64,000 nucleotides of DNA from Acetobacteraceae bacterium. GTDB taxonomy: Bacteria; Pseudomonadota; Alphaproteobacteria; Acetobacterales; Acetobacteraceae. The notes beneath the pieces are model-generated. The model was not told where the DNA came from. It saw only the letters and a program-made list of their open reading frames with translations, and did not search any database. Within the stretch, counting starts at the first letter, position 1. Each line of letters starts with the position of its first letter. The stretch lies in assembly GCA_947475245.1 (NCBI GenBank), contig CANJLW010000004.1, positions 62,001 to 126,000 of the forward strand. The letters are read 5' to 3'. Both the position numbers and the translations under genes were made by a program. Positions 16,094 to 24,400 of this stretch are shown here, piece after piece.

Positions 16094-16510
16094 TCAGTCG
16101 TCGCGGTGCGCGCGTTCCATCTTCTCGTGACGCTCTTGCGCCTCGATCGACATGGTGGCGATAGGCCGAGCCTCCAGGCGGCGGAGGCTGATGGGCTCGT
16201 CGGTTTCCTCGCAATAGCCGTAGGTGCCGTTTTCGATCCGGCTCAGCGCCTGATCGATCTTGGATACCAGCTTGCGGGCACGGTCGCGGGTGCGAAGTTC
16301 CAGCGCACGGTCGGTTTCGACGCTGGCGCGGTCGGTGATGTCGGCTTCCAGGATGCCGCCTTCGGACAGGCTGGCCAGGGTGCCGTCCGCGTCACGCAGC
16401 AGGTCGGCGCGCCAACGCAGCAATTTTTGGCGGAAATATTCCACCTGGACGGGGTTCATGAACTCCTCGTCGTCGCGCGGGCGATAGTCAGGGGGCAGTG
16501 TCACCATCAT
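16094..16510 (-). CDS. dksA: DksA/TraR-family transcription factor
   Basis: A 138-residue coiled-coil protein. It binds RNA polymerase in the secondary channel and acts with ppGpp on rRNA and amino-acid promoters. The C-terminal zinc-finger region reads YGYCEETDEPI...RLEARPIATMSIEAQERHEK. Only one of the four classical cysteines remains, as in DksA proteins that lack a full zinc site. The acidic tip of the coiled coil falls within ILEADITDRAS. I chose the first of two adjacent ATGs at 16510; an upstream extension is open but lacks a ribosome-binding site. Confidence 0.88.
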   Translation of the reverse strand: MMVTLPPDYRPRDDEEFMNPVQVEYFRQKLLRWRADLLRDADGTLASLSEGGILEADITDRASVETDRALELRTRDRARKLVSKIDQALSRIENGTYGYCEETDEPISLRRLEARPIATMSIEAQERHEKMERAHRDD

Positions 16511-16648
16511 ATGGGTCGGTCCTGCTCGTCGTGATGCCGCTTCGTCCCGGTGGACGCTGGGGCGAAGCACTCCAGCCCCGTCCCGGACGGCGGACCGGCG
16601 GGCTTATAGCCTTGGGAAAACCGCTCGCCAAGGGCCGTTTGTAAATCG

Positions 16649-17116
16649 TCAAGGCACCGCAACATCGATCGGGCGCGGCGCGTCGCCACGGCGCGCCAGT
16701 TCGACGCGGGCACGCAGGACAATGGCGTCGATTAAGGCGTTCAACGCGGGATCGGCCGCGCTGGGGGCGGCGGCAAGGGCCGCGTTCAGCGCCCGCAAGC
16801 TCGCTGCCGGATCGCCGTCGCGCAACAGGTCCGCTTGCACCGCACTCAGCATCCGCAGCGCCGATTGACCGAACCGCTCGGCCGCCGCGTCCTGTTCCCG
16901 CTCTTCCCGCCGATCCGGCGCGCTGTGCTCCGGCAGCGTCTGCAACGCCAACAGACCGGCCAACCCAACCGAGCCGACATCGGCGGCGTTCGGCGGGCGG
17001 GCTTCGCCGGGGGTTTCCTCGGACGGGGCAAACCGGCTCCACCCGCTGTCGGACGGTCGACGTCGCGGGGCGGCGCGTTCAATCCGTCCGCCGCCGATTC
17101 CAGGGATTATCGCCAT
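16649..17116 (-). CDS. fliX: Flagellar assembly regulator FliX
   Basis: A 155-residue protein with a proline/arginine-rich N-terminus and a helical C-terminal half (LRMLSAVQADLLRDGDPAASLRALNAAL...LNALIDAIVLRARVELA). FliX in Caulobacter is a class II regulator that couples basal-body assembly to FlbD and sigma-54 activity. It is encoded divergently from flgI, exactly as here. The start at 17116 is preceded by AAGGG; two in-frame GTG codons directly upstream are alternatives. The identification rests on position and overall character more than on a sharp motif. Confidence 0.75.
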   Translation of the reverse strand: MAIIPGIGGGRIERAAPRRRPSDSGWSRFAPSEETPGEARPPNAADVGSVGLAGLLALQTLPEHSAPDRREEREQDAAAERFGQSALRMLSAVQADLLRDGDPAASLRALNAALAAAPSAADPALNALIDAIVLRARVELARRGDAPRPIDVAVP

Positions 17117-17223
17117 CGTCACCACCCTTTTCGATCGGTCCCAATCTGCCGGTCGGCGGAAATTGCCGAGCGAACCGATCCCGCAAAGGCGCGGAAGAGT
17201 TGGATTCGCGGGGAACTAGCCGT

Positions 17224-17238
17224 TGGCACGACACTTGC
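17224..17238 (+). promoter_or_regulatory. Sigma-54 (-24/-12) promoter for flgI operon
   Basis: TGGCACGACACTTGC matches the consensus TGGCAC-N5-TTGC, with the GG and GC doublets ten bases apart. It lies 57 bases before the flgI start. Flagellar P-ring operons are sigma-54 dependent in related bacteria, and FliX, encoded divergently, acts on that pathway. Confidence 0.8.
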
Positions 17239-17295
17239 GATGTCGGACCCAGCATCGCGCCGAAACCTTTCCAAATTCCTAGCGTGGAGACCCGG

Positions 17296-18402
17296 TTGAA
17301 GTTCGTCCGCCCATTTATGTTCGCCCTGGCCGGCTGGCTGACGGTTGCCTGCGGCGCCGGACAGGCGCAGGTCCGAATCAAGGACATCGCCGATCTGGAA
17401 GGCGTGCGGCAAAACCAGTTGATCGGCTATGGCCTGGTGGTCGGGCTGAACGGGACCGGCGACAAGCTGGACAGCGCGGTGTTCACCAAGGAATCGCTGA
17501 TCGGCATGCTGGAACGGCTGGGCGTGAACACCCGCGACCAGGTCACCAAACTGTCCACCAAAAACATCGCCGCCGTGATGGTCACCGCCGAACTGCCGGC
17601 CTTCGCGCGGGGCGGCAGCCGGATCGATGTCAGCATCTCCGCCCTTGGCGACGCGAACAACCTGACCGGCGGCACGTTGCTGGTCACCCCCCTGCTGGCG
17701 GCGGACGGCGAGGTGTACGCCGTCGCGCAAGGGGCCTTGTCCACCGGCGCCATCGCCGCGCGCGGGGCGGCGGGATCGGTCACGCGCGGTGTTCCGACCT
17801 CCGGCAGGATCGCCAACGGCGGCACGGTCGAGCGGGAAATCCCGTTCCGACTGGATAAAGGGACCGGCATGCGGCTGGGCCTGCGCAATCCCGATCTGAC
17901 CACCGCGCGCCGCATCGCCGCCGCGATCAACACCGCCGTTGGGCCGGTCGCCAAGGCCACCGACCCGCGCACCGTCGTGCTGGATCTGTCCGGGCGCGAC
18001 CCGATCGACGCCCTGGCGATCATCGAAAACCTGCGCGTGCAGCCGGACAGCGCCGCGATCGTGGTGATCGAGGAAGCCAGCGGCACCATCGTCATGGGCG
18101 ACAATGTCCGCATCAGCACGGTCGCGATCGCCCAGGGCAACCTGACCATCCGGGTCACCGAAACCCCGGAGGTCAGTCAGCCCGGACCGCTGTCCGGCGG
18201 ATCGACCGTCGTCGTGCCGCGCACCAACATCCAGATCGACGATCAGCACGATCGCAAACTCGGCGTGTTGGCGTCCGGCGTCACACTGCGCGATCTGGTC
18301 GCCAGCCTGAACGCCCTGGGCGTCGGGCCGCGCGACCTGATCAGCATCCTTCAGGCAATCAAGGCGGCCGGCGCGTTGCAGGCCGATCTGGTGGTGCGAT
18401 GA
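17296..18402 (+). CDS. flgI: Flagellar P-ring protein FlgI
   Basis: A 368-residue protein that forms the periplasmic P ring around the flagellar rod. The signal peptide (LKFVRPFMFALAGWLTVACGAGQAQ) follows a TTG start at 17296 with GGAGA upstream; the frame opens earlier, but only this start gives a normal signal peptide. The mature N-terminus RIKDIADLEGVRQNQLIGYGLVVGLNGTGD and the C-terminus GVGPRDLISILQAIKAAGALQADL are diagnostic. It is first in an operon with flgJ and an flgN-like gene and is driven by the sigma-54 promoter just upstream. Confidence 0.97.
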   Translation: MKFVRPFMFALAGWLTVACGAGQAQVRIKDIADLEGVRQNQLIGYGLVVGLNGTGDKLDSAVFTKESLIGMLERLGVNTRDQVTKLSTKNIAAVMVTAELPAFARGGSRIDVSISALGDANNLTGGTLLVTPLLAADGEVYAVAQGALSTGAIAARGAAGSVTRGVPTSGRIANGGTVEREIPFRLDKGTGMRLGLRNPDLTTARRIAAAINTAVGPVAKATDPRTVVLDLSGRDPIDALAIIENLRVQPDSAAIVVIEEASGTIVMGDNVRISTVAIAQGNLTIRVTETPEVSQPGPLSGGSTVVVPRTNIQIDDQHDRKLGVLASGVTLRDLVASLNALGVGPRDLISILQAIKAAGALQADLVVR

Positions 18403-18704
18403 TCCCTTTGACCGGTATGCCCGCCCTCCCCGCCCCAAGCGCCGCGCAGCCGCCTGCGGACCCGGCGAAGATGCGCAAGGCCGCGCGTGATTTTGAGGCG
18501 ATGGCAATCGGACAATTGCTGCAACCGATGTTCGACACGGTAGACACCGCGAAGTCGTTGTTCGGCGGCGGCTCGGGTGAAGCCGCCTGGAAGCCGATGA
18601 TGGTGCAGGAGATGGCGAAGCACATTGCCGCGCACGGCGGCATCGGACTGGCCGCGCCGATCCATGCCGCGATGCTGCGGATGCAGGAAGCGAAGTCCAA
18701 ATGA
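18399..18704 (+). CDS. flgJ: Flagellar rod-binding protein, FlgJ N-terminal type
   Basis: A 101-residue rod-binding protein with the motif ARDFEAMAIGQLLQPMFDTV and the C-terminal pattern WKPMMVQEMAKHIAAHGGIGLA. It corresponds to the N-terminal domain of FlgJ and lacks the muramidase domain, as is usual in alphaproteobacteria, where it is also called CheL. It caps or scaffolds rod assembly in the periplasm. It overlaps flgI by ATGA. Confidence 0.92.
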   Translation: MIPLTGMPALPAPSAAQPPADPAKMRKAARDFEAMAIGQLLQPMFDTVDTAKSLFGGGSGEAAWKPMMVQEMAKHIAAHGGIGLAAPIHAAMLRMQEAKSK

Positions 18705-19054
18705 ACCAAGCCGAGTCCGACGCCGCCGAACGGCTGATGCGCCTGTTGATCGAGGAAAACGCTGCCTTGGAGGCGATGGACCTGACCCGCGCCACCGGCC
18801 TGCTGGCCGAAAAGCACCTGGCCTGCGAGGCACTGGCCGCGGCGGGCGCAAGCCTTGCCGCCGCCGAACGGCTGCGCGAACTGTGCCGAGAAAACCAACG
18901 CCTGCTGACCCGCGCGATGGATGTCCAGCAACGCCTGATCGCGCTGGTCGCCGCCGCCCGCGCGCCGAACACGCGGGATCGCCGCTACGGGGCGAACGCG
19001 CACCTCGCGGTCGAACGCAGGGCGATGCCGATCGCACTATCCGCGCGGGCTTAG
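18701..19054 (+). CDS. FlgN-like flagellar protein (FlbY-type)
   Basis: A 117-residue, mostly alpha-helical protein (AAERLMRLLIEENAALEAMDLTRATGLLAEKHLACEAL) that overlaps flgJ by ATGA. The position after flgI-flgJ and the long helices with small residues match the FlgN/FlbY group, export chaperones for hook-filament junction proteins. Motif evidence is weak, so the name rests on synteny. It is the last gene before the tRNA. Confidence 0.65.
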   Translation: MNQAESDAAERLMRLLIEENAALEAMDLTRATGLLAEKHLACEALAAAGASLAAAERLRELCRENQRLLTRAMDVQQRLIALVAAARAPNTRDRRYGANAHLAVERRAMPIALSARA

Positions 19055-19158
19055 GGGCGGAGGGCGTACCGCCGGCCGGAAGTCCCGCCAGTCTGCATCA
19101 GACATCCGCATCCGACGTTTGCAATCACGCCCGCAGGCGCGCTAGAGAGCGAGGCGTG

Positions 19159-19233
19159 GCCGGGTTAGCACAGCGGTAGTGCAGCGGTTTTGTAAACCGA
19201 AGGTCGGGGGTTCAATCCCCTCACCCGGCACCA
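19159..19233 (+). tRNA. tRNA-Thr (anticodon TGT)
   Basis: A 7-bp acceptor stem (GCCGGGT with ACCCGGC), a D arm with AGCGGTAGT, the anticodon loop TTTGTAA, a T arm (GGGGGTTCAATCCCC) and an encoded CCA. Anticodon TGT reads ACA and related Thr codons. Its 3-prime part is the edge of a 110-bp direct repeat that bounds the restriction-modification island. Confidence 0.95.
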
Positions 19234-19298
19234 CATCCTCCCTTGCCACCGGCGTCCGCTACGGCTTCACTGCCGCACCGCAACGCCACGAGGCCCCA
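19189..19298. repeat. Left direct repeat (tRNA 3-prime part plus 65 bases downstream)
   Basis: It runs from the anticodon loop of the intact tRNA-Thr to the end of the shared downstream sequence and is identical to 22116-22225. After one mismatch four more bases match. Confidence 0.95.
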
Positions 19299-19343
19299 CC
19301 GATAGGCGGTTTGGCGTGCGTCACGGGCACGTCGAAAGTTCAG

Positions 19344-20843
19344 ATGATTGCAATTGACCGCATAGATGAGCGTCGGGTGGCAATTGCTGCCGCAATACCC
19401 AAAGAGCAGAAATCTGCCGTTGGGCAATTTTTCACCCCCAGCGTCATCGCGAACTTTATGGCTGCGATGTTCAGGACGCTGGAGGGGGGGACGGCCGTCC
19501 GCCTACTCGATGCGGGATCGGGAATCGGCTCACTCACTGCCGCGTTCGCCCAGAGAGCCGCTGCAGATGGAGTTTCGAATCTGGAAATTGAGGCTTGGGA
19601 GATCGATGAAAAGCTCCATGGGCACTTGAGTGAAACACTCGAAGCTTGCGGAACACTCATTCGCAATAAGGGGGGGTCATTCAAATTTGCCCTACAATCG
19701 GACGATTACATCCTATCGTTTGATAACTTGCTGTTTTCAGGAAGGAGGACGAGGCGACCGACTCACGCCATACTCAACCCTCCCTATAAAAAATTCAGTT
19801 CGGACTCGGCGCATCGTAAGGCGCTCCGAAATCGAGGCATTGAGACCGCGAACCTCTACTCGGCCTTCGTAGCCCTCGCTCTACAGTCACTTGAAGTGGG
19901 CGGAGAGCTCGTCGCAATCACGCCACGCAGCTTTTGCAACGGCCCCTATTTCAGACCGTACCGTGAATTGATCCTTGCAACGGCGAACATTGTCCGCGTT
20001 CACGTGTTCGAGTCACGAACCCACGCATTTAAGGGCGATGAGGTGCTTCAGGAAAATGTGATCTTCCATCTCGTGAAGGGGGAAGCACAGGGGCAAGTTC
20101 TCGTGACCAGCAGCGAAGATGCCACATTTTCCAACGTCACCGTAAAGCAAACCCCTTTCGAGCAGATCGTTCTCCCCGGAGACCGTGAAAAAATCCTGCA
20201 CCTGGCGACCCACGATGAGACCGCGGCAACGTCTTCTGCGATGGCGCGCTACCATCATACGCTTGATGATGTCGGCTTAGCAGTGAGCACTGGCCCGGTT
20301 GTGGACTTCCGGATGCGAGATCACCTTCGGTCGGTTGGTGGTGCGGGTCGTGCGCCGATGGTCTATTCGCATCATATGGAGCGTGGCTTTATCGTCCACC
20401 CAAAGCTTGACGATAAAAAGCCTGAATTCATTGATATCAACAGTGAAACACGAAAATGGCTCATGCCGTCTGGTTGCTATGTGGTGATCCGACGCCTCTC
20501 ATCCAAAGAGGAAAGGCGTCGGATCGTTCCCGCTATCTACACCCCCCAGGCCGCGCCTGGCCCATTCATCGGCTTCGACAACAAGACGAACATCGTCCAT
20601 CAGGCAAAGCACGGCATGGCAGAAGCCGTGGCCAAGGGTATGGCTGTCTATCTCGCGTCAACTTTCGCAGACCAGTGGCTAAGGCGCTTTAGTGGTCACA
20701 CACAGGTTAACGCGGGGGACTTGCACGCTCTTCGTTACCCCGATCGCGAAACCCTGAGAGCCTGGGGGGAGGGAGTCGGCGCAATATTCCCGTCACAGCG
20801 GGAAATTGATGAACTGGTAGGTGGGGTTGATGTCCAAAATTGA
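19344..20843 (+). CDS. Adenine-specific DNA methyltransferase (BsuBI/PstI type)
   Basis: A 499-residue type II N6-adenine methyltransferase. The motif order is GQFFTPSVIANFMA near the N-terminus, the AdoMet-binding motif I LDAGSGIGSL, and the catalytic NPPY in ILNPPYKKFSS. The C-terminal half is the target-recognition region. It is expected to protect host DNA from the partner endonuclease, probably at CTGCAG by family analogy. The start at 19344 is the first ATG that avoids the tRNA and repeat; its ribosome-binding site is weak. It overlaps the endonuclease gene by 14 bases. Confidence 0.9.
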   Translation: MIAIDRIDERRVAIAAAIPKEQKSAVGQFFTPSVIANFMAAMFRTLEGGTAVRLLDAGSGIGSLTAAFAQRAAADGVSNLEIEAWEIDEKLHGHLSETLEACGTLIRNKGGSFKFALQSDDYILSFDNLLFSGRRTRRPTHAILNPPYKKFSSDSAHRKALRNRGIETANLYSAFVALALQSLEVGGELVAITPRSFCNGPYFRPYRELILATANIVRVHVFESRTHAFKGDEVLQENVIFHLVKGEAQGQVLVTSSEDATFSNVTVKQTPFEQIVLPGDREKILHLATHDETAATSSAMARYHHTLDDVGLAVSTGPVVDFRMRDHLRSVGGAGRAPMVYSHHMERGFIVHPKLDDKKPEFIDINSETRKWLMPSGCYVVIRRLSSKEERRRIVPAIYTPQAAPGPFIGFDNKTNIVHQAKHGMAEAVAKGMAVYLASTFADQWLRRFSGHTQVNAGDLHALRYPDRETLRAWGEGVGAIFPSQREIDELVGGVDVQN

Positions 20844-21762
20844 AGAAGCGATCAGCATTATCGTCGACCTTGGGTTTCCGCGGGCACAACAGAACGAGCG
20901 ATCCGGCCTCTGCCTCCTGGCCCTCGTTCAACTTCATGAAAATGGCTCCTGGCAAAAACTGGGACACCCCATGTTGGGCGTACGCGCGATCCTCGATTTC
21001 TGCCGAAATGACTATCAGAAACCATACGCAGAAAACTCCCGCGAGAGTTTTCGTAAGGAGACCCTCCACCAATTCGTCGCGGCCGGCCTTGCATTGCAGA
21101 ACCCGGATCAGCCATCACGCTCACCAAATAGCCCGAAGTGGTGTTACCAGATTGCTCCCCAAGCCGAGAAACTGCTGACCTCCTTCAACACACCCAAATG
21201 GGGGAAAACGTTAGAGGCGTACCTTCGTAAAGCCGGCAGCCTCGCACGGAAATATAAGGCTGCGCGCGAGCAGGCCATGATTCCGTGTTCGATGCCCGAC
21301 GGCTCTGTCGTCAACATCTCCCCTGGAAGCCATAGCGTACTCATACGAGACATCATTCAAGAATTTGCGCCTCGCTTCGCGCCGGGTTCGAAAATCCTGT
21401 ATCTCGGGGATACCGGGAATAAGGGCGTCGTCCACGACGAAGCATTCTTGCAACGCCTCGGGGTGAATGTTCATGAACGCGGGAAGATGCCTGACGCGAT
21501 TCTCTATCGTGAGGAAAAGGGGTGGCTTTACCTCATTGAGTGCGTGACATCCGTTGGCCCGATGGACGGTAAGCGCCATCAAGAATTAACAGCCCTTTTT
21601 GGGAAAGCGAAGGCTGGGCTTGTCTTTGTGTCAGCCTTCCCCAATCGCCGCCTCATGGCCCGTTTCCTGACAAAGATCGCCTGGGAGACAGAGGTTTGGT
21701 GCTCAGATGACCCGACCCATCTGATCCATTTTAATGGTGATCGATTCTTGGGGCCGCACTGA
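20830..21762 (+). CDS. BsuBI/PstI-family type II restriction endonuclease
   Basis: A 310-residue endonuclease. The N-terminal half is a helical DNA-recognition region. The C-terminal nuclease domain carries LYLGDTGNKGVVHDEAFL, KMPDAILYREEKGWLYLIECVTSVGP (PD-(D/E)XK-like Asp and Glu residues) and ends HLIHFNGDRFLGPH, a family hallmark. The start at 20830 (MSKIEEAIS) sits inside the end of the methyltransferase gene, so the two are coupled. Base composition is low-GC like its partner. Confidence 0.92.
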   Translation: MSKIEEAISIIVDLGFPRAQQNERSGLCLLALVQLHENGSWQKLGHPMLGVRAILDFCRNDYQKPYAENSRESFRKETLHQFVAAGLALQNPDQPSRSPNSPKWCYQIAPQAEKLLTSFNTPKWGKTLEAYLRKAGSLARKYKAAREQAMIPCSMPDGSVVNISPGSHSVLIRDIIQEFAPRFAPGSKILYLGDTGNKGVVHDEAFLQRLGVNVHERGKMPDAILYREEKGWLYLIECVTSVGPMDGKRHQELTALFGKAKAGLVFVSAFPNRRLMARFLTKIAWETEVWCSDDPTHLIHFNGDRFLGPH

Positions 21763-22115
21763 TCAACCGGCACCTCGCGCAATGCCCTGTCAGCCCTGCA
21801 TCTCTGTTTCCGACGATCGACCAAGCGATTAGCCAGACCGATCAGGGCATTCCGACAACGACGGTCATTGCAATCATCGCGCGGACGAGTGCCTGTGTCG
21901 GGCGACGCTCGCTGGTCGGCAATCAACCGACAGGCCGGCGCGACATGTGCGTCCACGTAGTGGCACCGTTTTCTGTGCGGACTTCACTCACCGCGCGAGA
22001 GCGATGGTACACGTGAGCAGGAGGCGGAGAACAGCTTCCCGACCGCCGCCATACCTTTTCCGGTCAATGGCTTGTGCCCGAACTTGCGGTGACGCGACCC
22101 GGAGGGACGAGATAC
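21763..22115. other. Gene-free right end of the island
   Basis: These 353 bases contain no frame I can support on either strand. There is no integrase fragment, no inverted terminal repeat and no stem-loop of note. GC rises towards the right repeat. It may be a degraded remnant of the element that delivered the restriction-modification pair. Confidence 0.6.
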
Positions 22116-22225
22116 TTTGTAAACCGAAGGTCGGGGGTTCAATCCCCTCACCCGGCACCACATCCTCCCTTGCCACCGGCGTCCGCTACGGCTTCACTGC
22201 CGCACCGCAACGCCACGAGGCCCCA
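22116..22225. repeat. Right direct repeat with partial tRNA-Thr copy
   Basis: An exact copy of 19189-19298. Its first 45 bases are the 3-prime part of tRNA-Thr with CCA; no D arm or 5-prime acceptor strand precedes it, so it is not a working tRNA. It ends three bases before the hyuA start codon. Confidence 0.95.
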
Positions 22226-22228
22226 ACG

Positions 22229-24310
22229 ATGTCGTCCGCCCGTCTTGCCGTCGATATCGGCGGCACCTTTACCGATCTCGCGCTCGAACACCGCGGCCAA
22301 CGCGCCACCATCAAGGTCCTGACGACCCCCGCCGCCCCCGAAAAAGGCGTGATGGATGGAGTCCGCGCGATCCTGGCCGCGGCCAACCTGCAACCCGCAG
22401 ACATCGCCCTGATCGTCCACGGCACCACGCTCGCCACCAACGCCGTGATCGAACGCAAGGGCGCACGCACCGCCCTGATCACGACCGAAGGCTTCCGCGA
22501 CGTCATCGCGATGGGCAACGAAAGCCGCTACGATCAGTACGACCTCAACATCGTCCTGCCCGAACCGCTGGTGCCCCGCCATCTGCGCTTGCCGGTGCCC
22601 GAACGGCTCGACAATACCGGCCAGATCCTGCGCCCGCTCGACGAAGCCGCCGTCCGCGCCCTGACCCCGCTGCTTCAGCGCGAAGGCGTCGAAAGCATCG
22701 CCGTCGGCTTGCTGCACGCCTTCGTCAACGGCGATCACGAACGTCGCGTCCGCGCGATCCTGAACGAAGAACTGCCGCACATCCCGGTCTCTCTGTCCTG
22801 CGAAGTCTCGCCGGAAATGCGGGAGTGGGAGCGTTTTTCCACCACCGCCGCCAACGCCTACGTGCAGCCGATGATGGCCCGCTACCTGCGCATCCTGGAA
22901 GCCGACCTCAAGGCCATGGGCTTCGCGGCGCCGTTGTTCCTGATGATGTCCGGCGGCGGCCTGACGACGATCGAAACCGCCTGCCGCTTCCCCATCCGCC
23001 TGGTCGAAAGCGGCCCCGCCGGCGGTGCCATCTTCTCCGCCCATATCGCCCGCCAGTGCGGCCTCGACTCCGTGCTGTCCTTTGACATGGGCGGCACCAC
23101 GGCCAAAATCTGCCTGATCGACAACTTCGAACCGCAGACCGCCCGCACGTTTGAGGTCGCGCGCGTCGGGCGCTTCCGCAAAGGTTCCGGCCTGCCGCTG
23201 CGCATTCCGGTGATAGAGATGGTGGAAATCGGCGCCGGCGGCGGATCGATCGCCCATGTCGACGGCATGGGCCGCATCGGCGTCGGCCCCGAAAGCGCCG
23301 GCGCGGTGCCTGGTCCGGCCTGCTATGCCAAGGGCGGCACCCGCCCGGCGGTGACCGACGCCAATCTCTCCCTCGGCCGCTACGACGCCGATCGCTTTGC
23401 CGGCGGCACCATTCGCCTCGACCCCACCGCCGCCCACGATGCCCTCCTCGCCCATATCGGCGCCCCGCTCGGCCTGACCGCCGACATGGCGGGATTGGGC
23501 GTGGTCGAAATGGTCGATGAGAACATGGCCAACGCCGCGCGGGTTCATGCCATCGAGTCCGGCAAAACCTATGACGGGCGCACCCTGATCGCCTTCGGCG
23601 GCGGCGGACCGGTGCACGGCTGCCGGGTCGCGGAGAAAATCGGCATCCGCCGCGTGCTGGTGCCGTCCGGCGCCGGCGTCGGCAGCGCCATCGGCTTTCT
23701 CCGCGCCCCCGTCGGGTACGAAGTCGTGCGCAGCCTCTATCAGCGCTTCTCCAGCTTCGACGTCGCCGCGGTGAACGATCTGCTGTCGGACATGCAGCAG
23801 GAAGCCCAGGCCGTGGTGGCGGAAGGCAGCTTCGGCGCCCCCACGGTGGAGCGGCGCATCGCCTATATGCGCTACGTCGGCCAGGGCCACGAAATACCGG
23901 TTCCCCTGCCGAACCATGTATTGGGGGAAGAAGACGTCGCCACCATCCGCGCAGCCTACGACCACGAATACGCGAAGTTCTTCGACCGCCCCGTGCCCGG
24001 TTCCGATGTGGAGATCATGAGCTACGCCGTCGTCGTCGCCACCGTCGCCGAACCGCTCGATGCCGCCGACGGGACCGACGCCCCGCTGACATCCGAACCG
24101 ACGCCGGTCCGTTCGCAATTGGTGCGCGACACCGTCACCGGCGACGTCGCGCCCTGGAACATTTTCGATCGCGCCGATCTGACACCGGGCGCGCGCATCC
24201 TCGGGCCGGCGATCGTGGCGGAGGACGAGACCTCCACCCTTATCGGTCCCAACTGGCAGGGCCGGATCGACTCATTCGGTTACATCGAACTCACCCGCGT
24301 CGATAGCTGA
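22229..24310 (+). CDS. hyuA: Hydantoinase/oxoprolinase A-type subunit
   Basis: A 693-residue HyuA-family ATPase. The N-terminus RLAVDIGGTFTDLALEHRG and the motifs IVHGTTLATNAVIERKGA, SFDMGGTTAKICLID and AFGGGGPVHGCRVAEKIG are diagnostic of N-methylhydantoinase/5-oxoprolinase A subunits. These hydrolyse cyclic amides with ATP, together with a B subunit. No HyuB gene follows; the next gene is an exported metallo-hydrolase. The ATG lies three bases past the right island repeat. A start further upstream would run through the repeat and the tRNA fragment and is rejected. Confidence 0.92.
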   Translation: MSSARLAVDIGGTFTDLALEHRGQRATIKVLTTPAAPEKGVMDGVRAILAAANLQPADIALIVHGTTLATNAVIERKGARTALITTEGFRDVIAMGNESRYDQYDLNIVLPEPLVPRHLRLPVPERLDNTGQILRPLDEAAVRALTPLLQREGVESIAVGLLHAFVNGDHERRVRAILNEELPHIPVSLSCEVSPEMREWERFSTTAANAYVQPMMARYLRILEADLKAMGFAAPLFLMMSGGGLTTIETACRFPIRLVESGPAGGAIFSAHIARQCGLDSVLSFDMGGTTAKICLIDNFEPQTARTFEVARVGRFRKGSGLPLRIPVIEMVEIGAGGGSIAHVDGMGRIGVGPESAGAVPGPACYAKGGTRPAVTDANLSLGRYDADRFAGGTIRLDPTAAHDALLAHIGAPLGLTADMAGLGVVEMVDENMANAARVHAIESGKTYDGRTLIAFGGGGPVHGCRVAEKIGIRRVLVPSGAGVGSAIGFLRAPVGYEVVRSLYQRFSSFDVAAVNDLLSDMQQEAQAVVAEGSFGAPTVERRIAYMRYVGQGHEIPVPLPNHVLGEEDVATIRAAYDHEYAKFFDRPVPGSDVEIMSYAVVVATVAEPLDAADGTDAPLTSEPTPVRSQLVRDTVTGDVAPWNIFDRADLTPGARILGPAIVAEDETSTLIGPNWQGRIDSFGYIELTRVDS

Positions 24311-24400
24311 AGCCGCCTACGGAATAATCGCCGCCCGAGATTGTCTTACGGCCGCGGCGCTCGCTTTCGTCGCGACGGACAATAACAGGGAGCACAGATC

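Larger units (their letters stand above)
19189..22225. mobile_element. Restriction-modification island bounded by 110-bp direct repeats
   Basis: The segment between two exact 110-bp repeats is 2,927 bases per unit and holds a DNA methyltransferase and its restriction enzyme. It has clearly lower GC and more A/T-ending codons than either flank. The left end sits in an intact tRNA-Thr and the right end carries a 45-base 3-prime copy of the same tRNA. No integrase, transposase or relaxase is visible inside, so it is either mobilised in trans or a remnant. Confidence 0.85.

Noticed and set aside
19344-21762. Host-wide avoidance of CTGCAG as evidence for the enzyme's specificity
   Set aside because: CTGCAG occurs in host genes (for example near 5605, 10251 and 46193), so the sequence gives no sign of avoidance. 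Specificity rests on family similarity only.
21579-21956. 125-codon minus-strand frame at the island right end
   Set aside because: It overlaps the restriction enzyme gene, has no ribosome-binding site and no recognisable domain. It was considered as a transposase remnant without support.
22116-22160. Second tRNA-Thr gene
   Set aside because: Only the 3-prime 45 bases are present; there is no D arm or 5-prime acceptor strand.
22148-24118. 656-codon minus-strand frame opposite hyuA
   Set aside because: It is histidine/glycine-rich antisense translation of hyuA with no family features.
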